DNA of 44,414 nucleotides from Deltaproteobacteria bacterium. GTDB taxonomy: Bacteria > Myxococcota > JADLHZ01. Where the stretch lies: assembly GCA_020848545.1 (NCBI GenBank), contig JADLHZ010000132.1, positions 1-44,414 of the forward strand, read 5' to 3'. Shown here piece by piece: positions 42,987 through 44,414 of this stretch. The notes below the pieces were generated by a model. The model did not search any database and had not been told where the DNA came from. It worked only from the letters and a program-made list of their open reading frames with translations. Position numbers and translations under genes: made by a program. Each line of letters starts with the position of its first letter. Position 1 is the first letter of the stretch.

Positions 42987-44273
42987 GTGAGCGTGCGAAA
43001 AGTGCAACGAGCTTTGACCCTGTCAGCGGCGCAGCCGGCAGAGCGCGCGGTGCGAGCGGCGATCGCCGCAGCGAAGGCGGACGACGTGCTCGAGGCGGAC
43101 GAAGCCGATGTCCTCGAAGCGCTGCCGCAGGTGTACGCGCTCGACGCGGCGACGAGCGCCGATCTGCGCCGAGCCCTGGCGGCGCCCCGCGCATCGGGCC
43201 GGCCGGTGGGACGCCCGGTCGACGCCGTGCGCCTGGCCAAGCGCGCGGCGGAGCGCGGCGGCTTTTGGGCGTTGTCTCCAGCGATGCGGGCGCGGCCGGA
43301 CGTAGCCGCTGTCGCCGTCTATAGCGGCGACACATCGGCCATGACCCGCGCCTGTGGAGCCGCGGCCGCCGATCTCGATCTCGCCAAGGCCGCAGTGCAG
43401 GCCGATCCCGCGACCTTCTTTTCGCTGCCGCCGGCGATGCGCGAGCGCCGCGAGCTTTTGCTTTTCACGCTCGGTTGCTTGCAGCCGTGCTTCCCGTTTG
43501 CGCGCTTCGATCGCGAGCTGCTCGCGCAGCACCTCGAGACCTATGTGCTCGAGCCCGAGCTCTTGCGCCGCCGCTGCGCCCGCGTGGGCGAAGAGCCGAC
43601 CGCCATCGCCGCCGAGCTCGAGCGCATGCAACGCGAGGAGCCGGCGCGCTTTGCGGCGCTCTCGGCGCGCACGGCCCGCGCCGGCATTCGCCACGCCGAG
43701 CGCCTCGTCGACGTGGCGATGCTCGAGCGCCTCCTGGCCGATCGCGAGGCGCCCGCCAGCGATCCGCGCCCTGTCGTCGCCATCAGCGCGCCCGAGAGCG
43801 ATTGGAACGGCGCCTTCATGGCCCTCGGTGAGGGCGTCGTGGCGCCGCTGCTCGCGAGCCACCGCGTGATCTATTTCGACAGCGCGAGCGACGCCGAGAT
43901 GGCGAGCGCGCTCCACGCCTACGCGCCCGAGGGTGTGGACGAGCTCGTGATCGCCGGTCACGGCTCCGCGACGCTCCTCGCGCTCACGGCTCCTGGAATG
44001 TTCGATCACCAGACGCTCGACACGACCGACGCCGACATCGCGGCGAGACTCCGCGCCCGCTTGCGCCGCAAAGCGCGTGTGTGGCTGCTGAGCTGCGAGA
44101 CCGCGCACGGCCGCGGCGCCGGTGATCTCGCGGGCTTTCTCGCGCGCCATCTGGGCGTGCCGGTGACCGCGCCAGTCGAGTCAGTCCCGATCGGCTTCGT
44201 CGACGTCGCGCACGGGCGCATCGTCGGCTTTGACTTCTTCGGCGGCGAGGCGGTCCGCGTGTTTCCCCGTTAG
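42987..44273 (+). CDS. Second caspase-like His/Cys protein with helical repeats
   Basis: The 428-residue protein has no signal peptide. Residues 1-255 are helical with DUF4116-like units (for example DLDLAKAAVQADPATFFSLP). Residues 262-425 form an alpha/beta domain with VIAGHGS (His325) and, 45 residues later, WLLSCETAHG (Cys370), the clan CD dyad pattern. The phrase SDWNGAF and the domain layout pair with SDHNGAF in the protein at 12855, so the two are probably paralogues. The GTG start at 42987 is supported by a perfect GGAGG ribosome site six bases upstream. The stop lies 16 bases before the right 60-bp repeat. Proteolysis is inferred from motif only; a role in regulated killing or processing is possible. 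Confidence 0.78.
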   Translation: MSVRKVQRALTLSAAQPAERAVRAAIAAAKADDVLEADEADVLEALPQVYALDAATSADLRRALAAPRASGRPVGRPVDAVRLAKRAAERGGFWALSPAMRARPDVAAVAVYSGDTSAMTRACGAAAADLDLAKAAVQADPATFFSLPPAMRERRELLLFTLGCLQPCFPFARFDRELLAQHLETYVLEPELLRRRCARVGEEPTAIAAELERMQREEPARFAALSARTARAGIRHAERLVDVAMLERLLADREAPASDPRPVVAISAPESDWNGAFMALGEGVVAPLLASHRVIYFDSASDAEMASALHAYAPEGVDELVIAGHGSATLLALTAPGMFDHQTLDTTDADIAARLRARLRRKARVWLLSCETAHGRGAGDLAGFLARHLGVPVTAPVESVPIGFVDVAHGRIVGFDFFGGEAVRVFPR

Positions 44274-44289
44274 GGGCCTTCCATGCGCT

Positions 44290-44349
44290 CTAGTCCTTCG
44301 ACCGCATGAATGTTGTTCGTAGGCGTTGACGTCGCCGTCGCCGTCGCCG
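44290..44349 (-). repeat. Right copy of the 60-bp inverted repeat
   Basis: This is the inverted partner of 67-126, with 57 of 60 positions identical. It lies 16 bases beyond the stop of the last gene, in the same relative position as the left copy at the stop of the first gene. Both copies are therefore just downstream of the outermost, outward-facing genes. Confidence 0.93.
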
Positions 44350-44351
44350 AT

Positions 44352-44365
44352 CGAGTAAATACTCG
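44352..44365. other. Perfect 6-bp hairpin next to the right repeat
   Basis: CGAGTA-AA-TACTCG is a perfect inverted repeat two bases outside the right 60-bp repeat. There is no T-run, so a terminator is unlikely; it could be a protein site or chance. No equivalent lies beside the left copy. Confidence 0.35.
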
Positions 44366-44414
44366 TGCTGCATTGAAGTTCGCCTCGAGCAATGAGCTCG
44401 AAACGGTTTTCGTC

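Overview
GC-rich (roughly two-thirds G+C by eye) chromosomal DNA, probably from a myxobacterium-like member of the Myxococcota (former Deltaproteobacteria). The reasons are the protein families present: a Ser/Thr kinase with a PEGA domain, an FHA-domain sigma-54 activator, several histidine kinases, and very large lipoproteins with carboxypeptidase-regulatory-like and Asp-box repeats. No rRNA, tRNA, CRISPR array or intact transposase was seen.

Layout. (1) 123-3296, minus strand: a LolA-like lipoprotein-sorting protein, two small unknown proteins and one secreted unknown. (2) 3684-12740, plus strand: a surface operon made of a 2198-residue lipoprotein, a FlgT-N-like periplasmic protein and a CsgG-domain membrane protein. 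(3) 12855-14468: a protein with a caspase-like His/Cys domain. (4) 14490-19569: a signalling cluster with two head-to-head histidine kinases, then a membrane histidine kinase with its own receiver protein. That membrane kinase has a four-cysteine insert inside its dimerisation hairpin. (5) 20308-35736, minus strand: five translationally coupled genes. In order of transcription they are a small coiled-coil protein, a pseudokinase-kinase-PEGA membrane protein, a membrane TPR-like protein, a 3748-residue protein and a 134-residue protein. (6) 35896-40776, plus strand, divergent from (5): an 818-residue coiled-coil protein, a small TPR protein and an Ig-like lipoprotein. (7) 40821-44273: an FHA/sigma-54 activator, a transposase-derived DNA-binding protein, and a second caspase-like protein related to the one in (3).

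The best candidate for an undescribed system is blocks 5-7. The 3748-residue protein has no signal peptide. By motif it carries a transglutaminase-like Cys-His-Asp domain, a C39/papain-like Cys-His-Asn(Asp) domain and a C-terminal GNAT-like domain. It is co-translated with a transmembrane kinase whose first kinase domain has lost its catalytic residues. My working reading is a kinase-controlled giant effector or toxin-like machine, with a chaperone-and-partner operon facing it across a 159-bp control region that contains direct repeats. Two paralogous caspase-like proteins lie elsewhere in the window. The functional link is inference from gene order and domain content.

A 60-bp inverted repeat with three mismatches lies near both ends of the window (67-126 and 44290-44349). 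It may be the terminal repeat of a large element. It may equally be a dispersed repeat at which a draft assembly was broken, because both copies end about 125 bases from the window edge.
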